A stretch of 64,000 nt of DNA, taken from positions 248,001 through 312,000 of the forward strand of contig NZ_JABEQK010000001.1 in the NCBI RefSeq assembly GCF_014174275.1, read 5' to 3'. Below are positions 8,967-18,014 of the stretch, in pieces. Source of the stretch: Gluconacetobacter takamatsuzukensis. Its GTDB lineage: Bacteria; Pseudomonadota; Alphaproteobacteria; Acetobacterales; Acetobacteraceae. The position numbers were made by a program, and so were the translations under genes. Every line of letters starts with the position of its first letter. The stretch's first letter is position 1. The notes beneath the pieces are model-generated. The model was given only the letters and a program-made list of their open reading frames with translations. It did no database searches and had not been told where the DNA came from.

Positions 8967-9932
8967 ATGGCCCCTCGCGCCAGCGACCTTGCCAGCCTGC
9001 GCCGCTTCGGGTTCCTGACGCTGAAGACCTATTCGATGATTGCCGTCAGCAACGCGATCGAGGCGTTGCGCATGGCTAACCGGGTAACCGGGAGCGAGGA
9101 TTATGCCTGGCGGGTGCTGAGCCTTGATGGCGCGCCGATTGCCGCCAGCAACGGGTTGTCGCTGCATCCGACCGAAGAGCTTGGCGACGCCGATGGGCTG
9201 GATGTGCTGTTTGTCTGCGGCGGGATCGATGTCCGCGCGGCCACCAGCCAGGACCTTCGCGTGGCGCTGCGCCGGCTGGCGCGGCAGCGGATCGTGATCG
9301 GGGCGCTGTGTACCGGTACGTTCGCCCTGGCCGAAGCGGGGCTGCTGCGGGGCTATCGCTGCGCGATCCATTGGGAAAATCTGGGCGCGATCCGCGAGGA
9401 GTTTCCCGAGATCGATATCGTGGACGAGATGTTCGTGATTGATCGCGACCGCATGACCTGCACCGGCGGCGCCGTGCCGTTGGACATGATGCTACGGATT
9501 ATCGCCGCCCATGTCGGCCCAGCGCGTGCCCGCGAAATCGCGACCCAGTTTCTGCTGGAACGCGACCGGGCGGGCAGCGAGGCCCAGCCCATCACCGCGC
9601 TGGACCCGCTGCCGGCATCGATGGGACGGGCCGTGCAGTTGATGGAAAGCCGCATCGACCAGAAGCTGAGCGTGGGCGAGATCGCGCGCGCCGCCGGCCT
9701 GTCGGAGCGCCAGCTGGAACGGCTGTTCCGCACTTATACCGGTGCCACGCCGGTTGCCTATCTGGCGGCGACGCGGCTGGAGCGTGCGCGGCGCCTGCTG
9801 CGGCAGACCGGCATGTCGGTCACCGATATCGGCATTGCCTGCGGCTTCATGTCGCTGGCCCATTTTTCGACCGCCTTCCGCAACCGGTTCGGCTACGCCC
9901 CGCGCCAGGAACGCCAGCGGCAGGCAGGCTGA
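8967..9932 (+). CDS. gbdR: GlxA-family AraC-type activator, GbdR-like
   Basis: A 321-residue regulator with an N-terminal DJ-1/PfpI-like sensory domain and a C-terminal AraC double helix-turn-helix (about residues 220-315; SVGEIARAAGLSERQLERLF). The N-terminus RRFGFLTLKTYSMIAVSNAIEALRMAN and the stretch LDGAPIAASNGLS are what I expect of GbdR, which senses glycine betaine and dimethylglycine and activates gbc, dgc and sox genes in Pseudomonas. It starts 4 nt after gbcB and lies within the plus-strand catabolic run, so it may be under its own control. Confidence 0.85.
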   Translation: MAPRASDLASLRRFGFLTLKTYSMIAVSNAIEALRMANRVTGSEDYAWRVLSLDGAPIAASNGLSLHPTEELGDADGLDVLFVCGGIDVRAATSQDLRVALRRLARQRIVIGALCTGTFALAEAGLLRGYRCAIHWENLGAIREEFPEIDIVDEMFVIDRDRMTCTGGAVPLDMMLRIIAAHVGPARAREIATQFLLERDRAGSEAQPITALDPLPASMGRAVQLMESRIDQKLSVGEIARAAGLSERQLERLFRTYTGATPVAYLAATRLERARRLLRQTGMSVTDIGIACGFMSLAHFSTAFRNRFGYAPRQERQRQAG

Positions 9933-9942
9933 AGGAACGCAC

Positions 9943-11991
9943 ATGATCCCCCATGCCGATGTCCTGATGAAGCCGTTGCGCATCAAGTCGATGGTCATTC
10001 GCAACCGGGTGATGAGTACCAGCCATGCCCCGGGCTACGGCGTGGATGGCAAGCCGCAGGAACGCTACCAGCTCTATCACGCCGAGAAGGCCAAGGGCGG
10101 CATCGGGTTGACCATGTTCGGCGGTTCCTCGTCGGTCGAACTGGACAGTCCGGCCACGCCGTGGAGCCAGATCGCGGTGTCCGACGATAGTGTGATTCCG
10201 TATTTTCGCCAGTTCGCGGACCGGGTGCATGGGTATGGCGCCCGGCTGATGATCCAGTTGACCCATATGGGTCGCCGTACGCGCTGGGATACCGATGCGT
10301 GGCTGCCGGTGATCGGGCCCTCGGTCCGGCGCGAGCCGGCGTCGCGGTCGATTCCCAAGGAGATGGAGCCGGAGGATATCAGCCGCGTTGTCCGCGCCTT
10401 TGGGGCCGCCGCGCGGCGTTGCCGCGAGGGCGGGTTGGACGGGTTGGAGATTTCCGGCGCGCATGGGCACCTGCTGGACCAGTTCTGGAGCCCGTCGGTC
10501 AATCACCGGCACGATGCCTATGGCGGCAGCCTGGAACACCGGATGCGTTTCGGCATCGAGGTGTTGAGCGCGATCCGGGAGGCGACCGGGGACGATTACG
10601 TGATCGGCATGCGCATGTCGGGCGATGAGCTGATGAAGGGTGGCCTGACCCAGGAGGATTGTATTGCGATCGCCGAGGATTATGCGCGGCGGGGGTTGAT
10701 CGATTTCGTCAACGTCATCGGCGGGCAGGCGCGCGACGAGATGGCGCATGCGGTTTCGCTGCCCAACATGGCATTTCCGGTCGCACCCTTTCTCGGTCTG
10801 GCCAGCGCGATCAAGCGGGCGGTGGATATTCCCGTCTTTCATGCCCAGCGCATCACCGACCTGGCGACGGCGGCTCGTGCGGTGGCCGAGGGGCATGTCG
10901 ACATGGTGGCGATGACCCGCGCCCACATCGCCGACCCGCATCTGGTCCGCAAACTGGCCGGCGGGCATGAGGATGATATCCGCCAATGCGTGGGGGCGGG
11001 CTACTGCATCGACCGGATCTATGTTGGTGGCGATGCGCTGTGTCTGCAGAACGCGGCGACGGGGCGCGAGGCGACGATGCCGCACGAGATCCCGCTGGCA
11101 GCGCGGGCGCGGCGCGTGGTCATTGTCGGGGCCGGGGTGGCGGGGATGGAGGCGGCGCGGGTGTGTGCCCTGCGCGGCCATCAGGTGACGCTGTTCGAGC
11201 GCGAGGACCGCACCGGTGGACAGGTGAACCTGGCCGCTCGCGCGACCTGGCGCGAGGCGCTGTCGGGCATCGTGCGCTGGCTGGATGGGCAGGTGCGCAG
11301 GCTGGAGGTCGATCTGCGATTGGGCTGTGAGGCCACGGCCGCCGATATCCTGCTCTGCACGCCGGATGTGGTGATCGTGGCGACGGGGGGAGACGCGATC
11401 CGGGGCGACGATCCTGGCAGCGAGATGCACCAGACGACGCGCGACGTGCTTGCGGGACGTGCCATGCCGACGGGCAGCGTGCTGATCTTCGACGAGATGG
11501 GGCAGCATAATGCTGCCTCGGTGGCGGAATTGCTGGCCACGCGCGGGTGCCTGGTCGAACTGGTGACGCATGACCGGCTGGTGGCGCAGGAGGTCGGCAC
11601 CACGAACCAGCCCGTGCATCTGCGCGAATTCTATCGGCTGGACGTCGTGACGACACCGAACATGGAACTGACCGAGACCTGGCGCGAGGGGAACCGGCTG
11701 GTCGCCGTGCTGCGCAACACCATGACCGGCGCGGAGGAGGAGCGGGTGGTCGATCACATCGTGGTCGATCGTGGCGGCGTGCCGGATACGACGCTCTATG
11801 AGTCGTTGAAGGCAGCCTCGGTCAATCACGGGCAGACCGATGCGCATGCGCTGGTGGCCGGGCGGCCCCAGCCGGCCATGGAGCGGATCGACGTCGGCGC
11901 ATATGCGCTGTTTCGCATCGGCGATGCGGTGGCGGCGCGCAACATCCATGCCGCGCTCTACGACGCGCTGCGCCTGTGTAAGGATCTGTAG
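9943..11991 (+). CDS. dgcA: dimethylglycine demethylase subunit DgcA
   Basis: A 682-residue flavoprotein of the trimethylamine dehydrogenase/2,4-dienoyl-CoA reductase type. It has an N-terminal old-yellow-enzyme TIM barrel (MKPLRIKSMVIRNRV; SGAHGHLLDQFWSPSVN near residue 168), a cysteine-rich region near 347-370 (CVGAGYC ... LC) for a 4Fe-4S cluster, and a C-terminal dinucleotide fold (VVIVGAGVAGMEAAR near 390). With DgcB it converts dimethylglycine to sarcosine. ATG 9943 follows GAAGGA and gives the usual start. It lies 10 nt after gbdR. Confidence 0.88.
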   Translation: MIPHADVLMKPLRIKSMVIRNRVMSTSHAPGYGVDGKPQERYQLYHAEKAKGGIGLTMFGGSSSVELDSPATPWSQIAVSDDSVIPYFRQFADRVHGYGARLMIQLTHMGRRTRWDTDAWLPVIGPSVRREPASRSIPKEMEPEDISRVVRAFGAAARRCREGGLDGLEISGAHGHLLDQFWSPSVNHRHDAYGGSLEHRMRFGIEVLSAIREATGDDYVIGMRMSGDELMKGGLTQEDCIAIAEDYARRGLIDFVNVIGGQARDEMAHAVSLPNMAFPVAPFLGLASAIKRAVDIPVFHAQRITDLATAARAVAEGHVDMVAMTRAHIADPHLVRKLAGGHEDDIRQCVGAGYCIDRIYVGGDALCLQNAATGREATMPHEIPLAARARRVVIVGAGVAGMEAARVCALRGHQVTLFEREDRTGGQVNLAARATWREALSGIVRWLDGQVRRLEVDLRLGCEATAADILLCTPDVVIVATGGDAIRGDDPGSEMHQTTRDVLAGRAMPTGSVLIFDEMGQHNAASVAELLATRGCLVELVTHDRLVAQEVGTTNQPVHLREFYRLDVVTTPNMELTETWREGNRLVAVLRNTMTGAEEERVVDHIVVDRGGVPDTTLYESLKAASVNHGQTDAHALVAGRPQPAMERIDVGAYALFRIGDAVAARNIHAALYDALRLCKDL

Positions 11992-11995
11992 CCCG

Positions 11996-13858
11996 ATGGG
12001 GGCATTGATCGCGGCCGAGATCGGGGGGATTGCGCTGGCCGCCCTTGCGGGCTGGCTGGTCCTGCTGGCGCGGTGGCTGAAGGGGCGGCCGGCGGCGGGG
12101 TCGTGGCTGGCGGGACTGCGTCATGTGCCCCGGCGCTATCTGGTGGATGTGCATCATGTCGTCGCGCGCCGTCCGGCGGCGGCGCGGATGCATGCCCTGG
12201 CGGCCGGGGGCGTGCTGAGTGGGGCGGTGATGGCGCTGCCGGCGGGTTTGCTGGGGGCGGGACGGATTGTCTGGGCACTGGCGGCGCTGGCCTTCGGCAT
12301 TGGAGGCATTGGTGCGCTGCTGGTGTGGCGGCGGCGGGTGCCCAGGAGCCCGCCTGGCCTGTCGGGCGGTGCGTTCCTGTGGCTGCCGGCGGCGCTGGCT
12401 GCGTGGTGTGTCGGCAACGGGCTGGCGGCCCTGTTCATGGCGGTTGGTGCGCCCGCGTTGCCGGTGGTCCTGGCTGTGCTGCTGGGGGGCGCGGGCGGGG
12501 TGGGGTTGCTGCGGCTGGTGGCGCTGGGGCCGATGCGCCACGCGCTGGCGGGGGTGGCGTGGTTGGCCGGCCATACGCGGCCGGGCCGCTTCACGGGGCG
12601 GGATACGGCGTTGCGGCCGCTCGATCTGGTCGCGCCGCGCCTGGGGGTGCTGGTGCCGGCCGATTTCCTGGCGCCGGAGCTGGCTGGTTTCGATGCCTGC
12701 ATCCAGTGCGGGCGGTGCGAGGAGGCATGCCCCGCCTTTGCCGCCGGGCAGCGGCTGAACCCCAAGGCGTTGATCCAGACCCTGTCGGCGGCGATGCGCG
12801 TGGCGCCTGCCGCCTATGCCGGGCGGCCGGCACCGGGGGCGCCGGTGATGGACGGCAAGGGCGGGATGGCGCGGCCGATCGTGGGCAATGTGCTGCATCG
12901 CGACAGTTTGTGGGCCTGCACCACCTGCCGCGCCTGCGTCGAGGAATGCCCGATGCTGATCGAGCATGTCGACGCCGTGGTGGCGCTGCGCCGGGGACAG
13001 ACCCTGATGCTGGGGGCCGTGCGTGACGGTGCGGCGCAGGCGCTGCAAGCGTCGCGCGAGCGGGCGGAGCCGGGGGGGCGGGACCTGGCGGCGCGCGGCG
13101 ATGTGCTGGCGACCCTGGATGTGCCGGTGCTGCCGCCGGGAGGCGAGACGGGTATCCTGCTGTGGCTGGGCGAGGGGGCGTTCGATGCGCGCTATGGCCG
13201 AACGTTGCGCGCGCTGGTCACGCTGATGCGGCAGGCGGGGCTGCGCTTTGCGACCCTTGGGGCGGATGAGGTGGATTGCGGCGATCTGGCGCGCCGGCTG
13301 GGGGATGAGGCGACGTTTCAGGCGCTGGCGGCGGAGGCCATCGGAGCGTTGAAGGCGCGGCGGTTTGCGAAGATCGTCACCGCCGACCCGCATGCGCTGC
13401 ATGTGCTGCGCAACGAATATCCCGCTCTGGGAGGGCAGTGGACGGTCCAGCACCATACCGGCCTGCTGGACGAGCTGGTGCGGGACGGCCGGCTGCGGCT
13501 GGAGCGGCGACAGGGTGGATCTGTTGCCTATCACGATCCCTGTTATCTGGGCCGCTATAATGGCGAGATCGACGCGCCCCGGCGCTTGCTGGATGCGGCC
13601 TGTGGCGGGCGGGTGGAGATGGCGCGCCATGGCATGAAGGCCATGTGCTGCGGCGGTGGCGGCGGTGGGCCGGCGAGCGATATCGATGCCGTCACGCGTA
13701 TTCCCGACCTGCGGATGGAGCAGGCGCGGGCGGCGGGGGCCGGCGTGGTGGCCGTGGCCTGCCCGGGCTGCACCGCGATGCTGGAAGGCGTGACCGGGCC
13801 GCGCCCGGAAGTCCGGGACGTGGCGGAACTGGTGCTGGCGGCGGTGGTGGCGTCGTGA
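11996..13858 (+). CDS. dgcB: dimethylglycine demethylase subunit DgcB (membrane iron-sulfur oxidoreductase)
   Basis: A 620-residue partner of DgcA. The first about 220 residues hold several hydrophobic segments (near 1-25, 65-105 and 125-180), so it is anchored in the inner membrane. Two 4Fe-4S motifs follow (CIQCGRCEEACP near 234 and CTTCRACVEECP near 307). The C-terminus has heterodisulfide-reductase CCG-type elements (PCYLGRYNG, MCCGGGGGG, ACPGCTAML). ATG 11996 is 4 nt after the dgcA stop. It probably passes electrons from demethylation to the ETF pair or the quinone pool. Confidence 0.87.
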   Translation: MGALIAAEIGGIALAALAGWLVLLARWLKGRPAAGSWLAGLRHVPRRYLVDVHHVVARRPAAARMHALAAGGVLSGAVMALPAGLLGAGRIVWALAALAFGIGGIGALLVWRRRVPRSPPGLSGGAFLWLPAALAAWCVGNGLAALFMAVGAPALPVVLAVLLGGAGGVGLLRLVALGPMRHALAGVAWLAGHTRPGRFTGRDTALRPLDLVAPRLGVLVPADFLAPELAGFDACIQCGRCEEACPAFAAGQRLNPKALIQTLSAAMRVAPAAYAGRPAPGAPVMDGKGGMARPIVGNVLHRDSLWACTTCRACVEECPMLIEHVDAVVALRRGQTLMLGAVRDGAAQALQASRERAEPGGRDLAARGDVLATLDVPVLPPGGETGILLWLGEGAFDARYGRTLRALVTLMRQAGLRFATLGADEVDCGDLARRLGDEATFQALAAEAIGALKARRFAKIVTADPHALHVLRNEYPALGGQWTVQHHTGLLDELVRDGRLRLERRQGGSVAYHDPCYLGRYNGEIDAPRRLLDAACGGRVEMARHGMKAMCCGGGGGGPASDIDAVTRIPDLRMEQARAAGAGVVAVACPGCTAMLEGVTGPRPEVRDVAELVLAAVVAS

Positions 13859-14928
13859 CGGGGCGGCCGAGACGCGACCCGCGCGCCGAACGGGCGCGCT
13901 GCCTGGTCCCCGGCGGTGTGCGGCCGCGCCTGGTGCGGGCGGGCTGGGACGGGGTGCTTACCGCGGAGGCGGGGCCGCGCCCGCCGGCGGTGGTGTGCAT
14001 TGAAGAACCTGCTTTTTGGGTGGCGGCGATTGTCGAGACGCCGGAGGGGCGGCCGGATCGGTGGGGGCGCCAGGTCCTGGGGGCCGCGCGTGTGCTGGCC
14101 GGCGCGGAGGGCGGTGTCGTCGCCTTGGTGACGGGGGTGGAGGCAGGGCATGGCGTGGGTGAGGGGGGGGCGGACAGGGTGGTGGTGCTGGACATCGCTA
14201 TCGGCCCGGAGGCGATGCCGGGCGTGATGCTGGCGGCGCTGGCGCCGTTTGCGCCGCGCCATGTGGTGATGGCCGAAACGCCGGCCGGAGGGGATTGGGC
14301 GCGCCGGCTGGCGGCGCGGTCGGGGTGGTCGATCCAGGCCGGGATCGAGATGCTGAATGCGCGGCAGGCGCTCCGCCCCGTCGGTGCCATGCGGCGGGAG
14401 CGGGCGGCCGCGCCGGCCCGGGTGCTGACGGTGCCGATCGATCGGGTGGCGCCTTATGGCGGGATGCGGCGTGAGGGGCGGGGGTGTGTGCCGCCGGATG
14501 TGCCTGTGCTGGAGGCGCGGGTGCAGGTCGGGCCGGTGGTTTTGGCACAGGCGGCCGAGATGCCGCTGGCCGAGGCGCCGTTTGTGATGGCGGCGGGGCA
14601 GGGGGTGCGGGATTTCGACAGTTTCCATGCCCTGTCGCGGTTTTTGGGGGCGACCGAAGGGGCCAGCCGTGTGGTGTGCGATGCCGGGCTGATGCCGCGC
14701 GGGGCGCAGGTCGGGGCGTCGGGCACCGTGCTGGATGCGCGCTGCTATCTGGCGTTCGGCATTGCCGGTGCGCCGCAGCATCTTCAGGGGCTGGGGAAGG
14801 TGGAGCATGTGGTGGCGGTCAATACCGACCTGCATGCGGCGATTGTCGCGCGGGCCGGGCTGGCGATTATTGCCGATGCGCAGGCGGTCATGCCCGCCCT
14901 GCTGGACCTGCTGCGGGAGGAAGGCTGA
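13855..14928 (+). CDS. etfA: electron transfer flavoprotein alpha-type subunit of the dgc operon
   Basis: From GTG 13855 the protein is 357 residues. The stop of dgcB overlaps this start (GTGA), so translation is coupled. The C-terminal FAD domain is well kept: SRVVCDAGLMPRGAQVGASG and YLAFGIAGAPQHLQGLGK. The N-terminal 80 residues are Arg-rich and less alike. This is an operon-specific ETF, presumably devoted to dimethylglycine demethylation rather than to fatty-acid oxidation. Earlier in-frame starts would lie inside dgcB. Confidence 0.82.
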   Translation: MTGRPRRDPRAERARCLVPGGVRPRLVRAGWDGVLTAEAGPRPPAVVCIEEPAFWVAAIVETPEGRPDRWGRQVLGAARVLAGAEGGVVALVTGVEAGHGVGEGGADRVVVLDIAIGPEAMPGVMLAALAPFAPRHVVMAETPAGGDWARRLAARSGWSIQAGIEMLNARQALRPVGAMRRERAAAPARVLTVPIDRVAPYGGMRREGRGCVPPDVPVLEARVQVGPVVLAQAAEMPLAEAPFVMAAGQGVRDFDSFHALSRFLGATEGASRVVCDAGLMPRGAQVGASGTVLDARCYLAFGIAGAPQHLQGLGKVEHVVAVNTDLHAAIVARAGLAIIADAQAVMPALLDLLREEG

Positions 14929-15659
14929 TGCGCGGCGTGGTGCTGCTTTCGGGGGGGATCGACCCGGTTTCGGGCCGGCCGGCGGTGCCGCGTGGCGAGG
15001 TTGCGGCGATCGGGCTGGCGCTGTCGGCGGGTGGTGCGGTTGGTGGGTTGCATGTGGGTGAGGGGTCGGTCGCCCAGAGGCAGGCGGGGGGGTATGGGCT
15101 GGAGCGGGTCGACTGCCTGCGGGGCGGGGGCGATGCGGTCGCGATCCTGGCCGCGCATCTGTCCGCCCCGCCGCCCGACCTGGTGCTGGCCGGGTCGCGG
15201 GCCTGCGGTGGCGAGGATAGCGGCATGCTGCCCTATCTGCTGGCCGAGCGTCTCGGCTGGCCGCTGCTGGCCGGGGTCATGGCGATCGGGGCGGTTGCGG
15301 ATGGCTGGCTGTCGGTGACGATCGGCCTGCCTTTGGGCGCGCGGCAGGAGGCCCGGATCCGGCTGCCCTGCATCCTGTGTGCCCATGATGCCGCGCCGGC
15401 GCCGCCTTTTGTCTTCGACCGTGCGCGGCGGGTGGTGGTGCGGACGGTTGATGTGTCCGACGCTCCGCCTGTCCCCGTGGTGGAGGGGGTGGAACGGCCC
15501 TATCGGGCGCGGCCCCGGCTGATCGGATCGGCCGGGCCTGGGGGCGGGGGGACGGTGCTGGAGAATCCGGAGCCTGCCGAGGCGGCGCGGGTGCTGCTTG
15601 CGCATCTGCGGGCGTTGGGCATGCTGGGGTCATCGGAAGGAGCATCCATCGATGCGTGA
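14928..15659 (+). CDS. etfB: electron transfer flavoprotein beta-type subunit of the dgc operon
   Basis: A 243-residue ETF beta-like protein; ATG 14928 overlaps the etfA stop. Family marks are LVLAGSRACGGEDSGMLPYLLAERLGWPL near residue 85-115 and the LGARQEARIRLPCILC stretch that resembles the recognition-loop region. It forms the heterodimer with the preceding alpha subunit and completes the dgcAB-etfAB unit. It overlaps the next gene by 8 nt. Confidence 0.8.
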   Translation: MRGVVLLSGGIDPVSGRPAVPRGEVAAIGLALSAGGAVGGLHVGEGSVAQRQAGGYGLERVDCLRGGGDAVAILAAHLSAPPPDLVLAGSRACGGEDSGMLPYLLAERLGWPLLAGVMAIGAVADGWLSVTIGLPLGARQEARIRLPCILCAHDAAPAPPFVFDRARRVVVRTVDVSDAPPVPVVEGVERPYRARPRLIGSAGPGGGGTVLENPEPAEAARVLLAHLRALGMLGSSEGASIDA

Positions 15660-16137
15660 CGATTTGCGTGCCCTGCTGGAGCGGCTGGATTTCGAGCCGT
15701 ACGGTATCAGCCATCCGCCCGTTTGTACCGTGGAGGACGCGCACGCGCATTATGCCGGGCTGGAGGGCGTGCATACCAAGAACGCCTTCCTGAAGGATGC
15801 GAAGGGCGTGATGGTGCTGGTGAGCGTGCCGGCGGACCGGCGGCTGGACATGAAGGCCTTGCCGGCGCTGATCGGCACCAAGCGCCTGTCCTTTGCCAGT
15901 CCCGAATTGATGCTTGCGGTGCTGGATACGGAGCCGGGGGCGCTGGGGCCGCTGAGCCTGGTGGCCGACGGGGCGCATCAGGTGCGCTTTGCCATCGAAG
16001 GCTCGTTGCTGGAGGCGGATGCCATCACCTGTCACCCGATGGATAATACCGAAACCTGGGTGATCCCCCGGGCCGTGCTGGCGCGCCTGCTGGCCGATCT
16101 GGAAGTTGAGCCGGTGGTGTTTACCCTGCCGGCGTGA
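15652..16137 (+). CDS. YbaK/ProX-type aminoacyl-tRNA deacylase
   Basis: A 161-residue protein of the YbaK/prolyl-tRNA editing family, which hydrolyses mischarged tRNAs. The conserved pattern includes HTKNAFLKDAKG near residue 41 and the GTKRLSFAS motif near 77. ATG 15652 has GGAAGGAG about 9 nt upstream, better than the earlier TTG at 15598. It sits at the end of the dgc-etf transcript and overlaps etfB by 8 nt, so it may be expressed with betaine catabolism, although a functional link is not obvious. Its 3' end overlaps the convergent lipid kinase gene by 17 nt. Confidence 0.85.
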   Translation: MRDDLRALLERLDFEPYGISHPPVCTVEDAHAHYAGLEGVHTKNAFLKDAKGVMVLVSVPADRRLDMKALPALIGTKRLSFASPELMLAVLDTEPGALGPLSLVADGAHQVRFAIEGSLLEADAITCHPMDNTETWVIPRAVLARLLADLEVEPVVFTLPA

Positions 16138-17011
16138 CGGCGACGCGCAGGGGGGATGGGGAAATATCGAGGCAGGCTGGGGAGAAACCCTTTCGGTCGC
16201 CATCGCTCTGGATGGGGATGGCGGCCGGGGAGGGAACCTGGACGGTCGCGGCGGTGAGGGTACGCACGCCCTTCTGCCGGCCGATCCGGCCGAGGAACAG
16301 GGAGAGCACGGTTTTCATCAGGGCCAGCTTGCCGGATGTTTCGAACAGGATGACGGAGAATTTCTTGTCCTTGTGCGCGGAGTGGCGCGTCAGCGCGTAT
16401 TTTCCGGCGTAGAGCGAGCCCTTCGATACGATGACGGTCGTGGCCCGGTGTGGAACAGTGTCGATGAGAACTGTGAATTCCGTCAGCCCGTATCGGAGGA
16501 GCGAGGAGAGCGTGCTGACGGCATATGCGGCGCGGCCGATCCGGGCCTTGAGGCGTGTCGATGTGGTGTGCACGATGTGGGCGTCGAAGCCGATGCTGGC
16601 CATCTGCACGAAAAGCTGCGGGCCGGCCTGTGTGTGGAGATAGCCGGGCCAGATGGTCGTGAAATGGCCGGCCCGGATGAGGGCGGCGTTGCGGATTTCG
16701 TTGAAGGGGATGCGGAGTTCGTGCGCCAGCACGTTGGCCGAGCCGAGGGGGAGGATGCCCAGGATGGCGGAGGTGCCGACCATGCCCGCCGAGACTTCCG
16801 CGATCGTGCCGTCGCCGCCCGCCGCCACGATGTGGGAATAGAGGCCGCTTTCGGCGGCGTCGCGGGCCAGGATGGTCGCGTGGCCGGGATAATGTGTGTG
16901 CGCGACGCTTGCGGGCAGGCCGGCCTGCGCCAGATGGCGGGTGAAGCGGGCAATCCTTGACTGGCTATGATGTCCGGCTGTCGGGTTGGCGACAATGATG
17001 ATCTTTTTCAT
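16121..17011 (-). CDS. diacylglycerol kinase catalytic-domain lipid kinase
   Basis: A 296-residue protein of the LCB5/DagK-like family that phosphorylates lipid alcohols with ATP. It starts KKIIIVANPTAG (phosphate-binding motif at residues 8-12) and has the catalytic GGDGT motif near residue 65, followed by PLGSANVLAHEL. The true lipid substrate is unknown. It is transcribed 48 nt downstream of purU on the minus strand, possibly from the same message, and overlaps the convergent YbaK-like gene by 17 nt. Confidence 0.85.
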   Translation of the reverse strand: MKKIIIVANPTAGHHSQSRIARFTRHLAQAGLPASVAHTHYPGHATILARDAAESGLYSHIVAAGGDGTIAEVSAGMVGTSAILGILPLGSANVLAHELRIPFNEIRNAALIRAGHFTTIWPGYLHTQAGPQLFVQMASIGFDAHIVHTTSTRLKARIGRAAYAVSTLSSLLRYGLTEFTVLIDTVPHRATTVIVSKGSLYAGKYALTRHSAHKDKKFSVILFETSGKLALMKTVLSLFLGRIGRQKGVRTLTAATVQVPSPAAIPIQSDGDRKGFSPACLDISPSPLRVAVTPAG

Positions 17012-17059
17012 CGACAGGAGGCATCTTCCGGACCGTTCTGGCGACCATATACACCGGCT

Positions 17060-17911
17060 TCAGTCGGGAAACACCACCGTGCGGTGGCCGTTGACGATCA
17101 CGCGCCGTTGCAGGTGGTAATGCACGGCCTTGGACAGCACCCGGCGCTCCACATCACGGCCCTTGCGGATCAGGTCGTCGGGCGTGTCGGCGTGGGAGAT
17201 GCGTTCGACATCCTGTTCGATGATCGGGCCTTCGTCGAGGTCGGCCGTGACGTAATGGGCGGTGGCGCCGATCAGCTTGACGCCACGGGCCTGAGCCTGG
17301 TGATAGGGGCGCGAGCCCTTGAAGCTGGGCAGGAAGGAATGGTGGATGTTGATGCAGCGGCCGGAGAGTTTCGCCGCCATCTCGTTCGACAGGACCTGCA
17401 TGTAGCGGGCCAGCACGACCAGGTCGGCCTGCGTTTCGGTGACCAGGCGCCAGAGCTGTTCCTCCTGCGCTGCCTTGGTCATGGGGGTGACGGGCAGGTA
17501 GTGGAACGGGATGTCGTCGGTGGCGACCGCGCGGGTGGCCTCGGGCGGGTGGTTCGACACCACCGCCACCGGGTCCATCGCCAGTTCGCCGATCCGCCAG
17601 CGATAGAGCAGGTCGGCCAGGCAATGGTCGAATTTCGACACCATGATCAGCACGCGCTGGCGGATGCCGGCCGGGTAGAACTGCCAGTGCGCATCGAAGC
17701 GCGCGGCGATGGCGGCCAGCGCCGCGTGGTCGGGCGGGGTGTCGGCGGTGAAGGCGATGCGCATGAAGAACTGGCCCTCCGCCAGGTCCGCATGCTGATG
17801 GATCTCGATGATGTTCGCGCCCGCATCGAACAGGCAGCCCGACCACGCGGCGACCAGCCCTGTCTGGCTGGTGCAGGTGACGATGAGGATATGGGCGTCG
17901 GAATAGGCCAT
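17060..17911 (-). CDS. purU: formyltetrahydrofolate deformylase
   Basis: PurU hydrolyses 10-formyl-THF to THF and formate. The 283-residue protein has an N-terminal ACT domain (about 1-85) and a formyltransferase-fold catalytic domain with the signature INIHHSFLPSFKG near residue 190 and the catalytic Asp in DLDEGPI. In betaine degraders purU sits with sarcosine oxidase genes, because demethylation loads THF with one-carbon units and PurU recycles it; that fits here. A palindromic TTTGCAAA lies 21 nt upstream of the start. Confidence 0.95.
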   Translation of the reverse strand: MAYSDAHILIVTCTSQTGLVAAWSGCLFDAGANIIEIHQHADLAEGQFFMRIAFTADTPPDHAALAAIAARFDAHWQFYPAGIRQRVLIMVSKFDHCLADLLYRWRIGELAMDPVAVVSNHPPEATRAVATDDIPFHYLPVTPMTKAAQEEQLWRLVTETQADLVVLARYMQVLSNEMAAKLSGRCINIHHSFLPSFKGSRPYHQAQARGVKLIGATAHYVTADLDEGPIIEQDVERISHADTPDDLIRKGRDVERRVLSKAVHYHLQRRVIVNGHRTVVFPD

Positions 17912-17932
17912 GATGGGGGATCTTCGAGGCTG

Positions 17933-17940
17933 TTTGCAAA
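17933..17940. repeat. TTTGCAAA palindrome upstream of purU
   Basis: A perfect 8-bp palindrome 21 nt before the purU start codon. The same octamer occurs between genes at 35578 and, 28 nt before csaA, at 37095. It may be a regulator half-site; low certainty. Confidence 0.3.
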
Positions 17941-18014
17941 GCCGCCCGACGCGGCCCGGGCTGCGCGTTTCCTGTGCTGCCTGGTTCGGCAGGGCGGTTT
18001 TGCGGACGGTCCCG

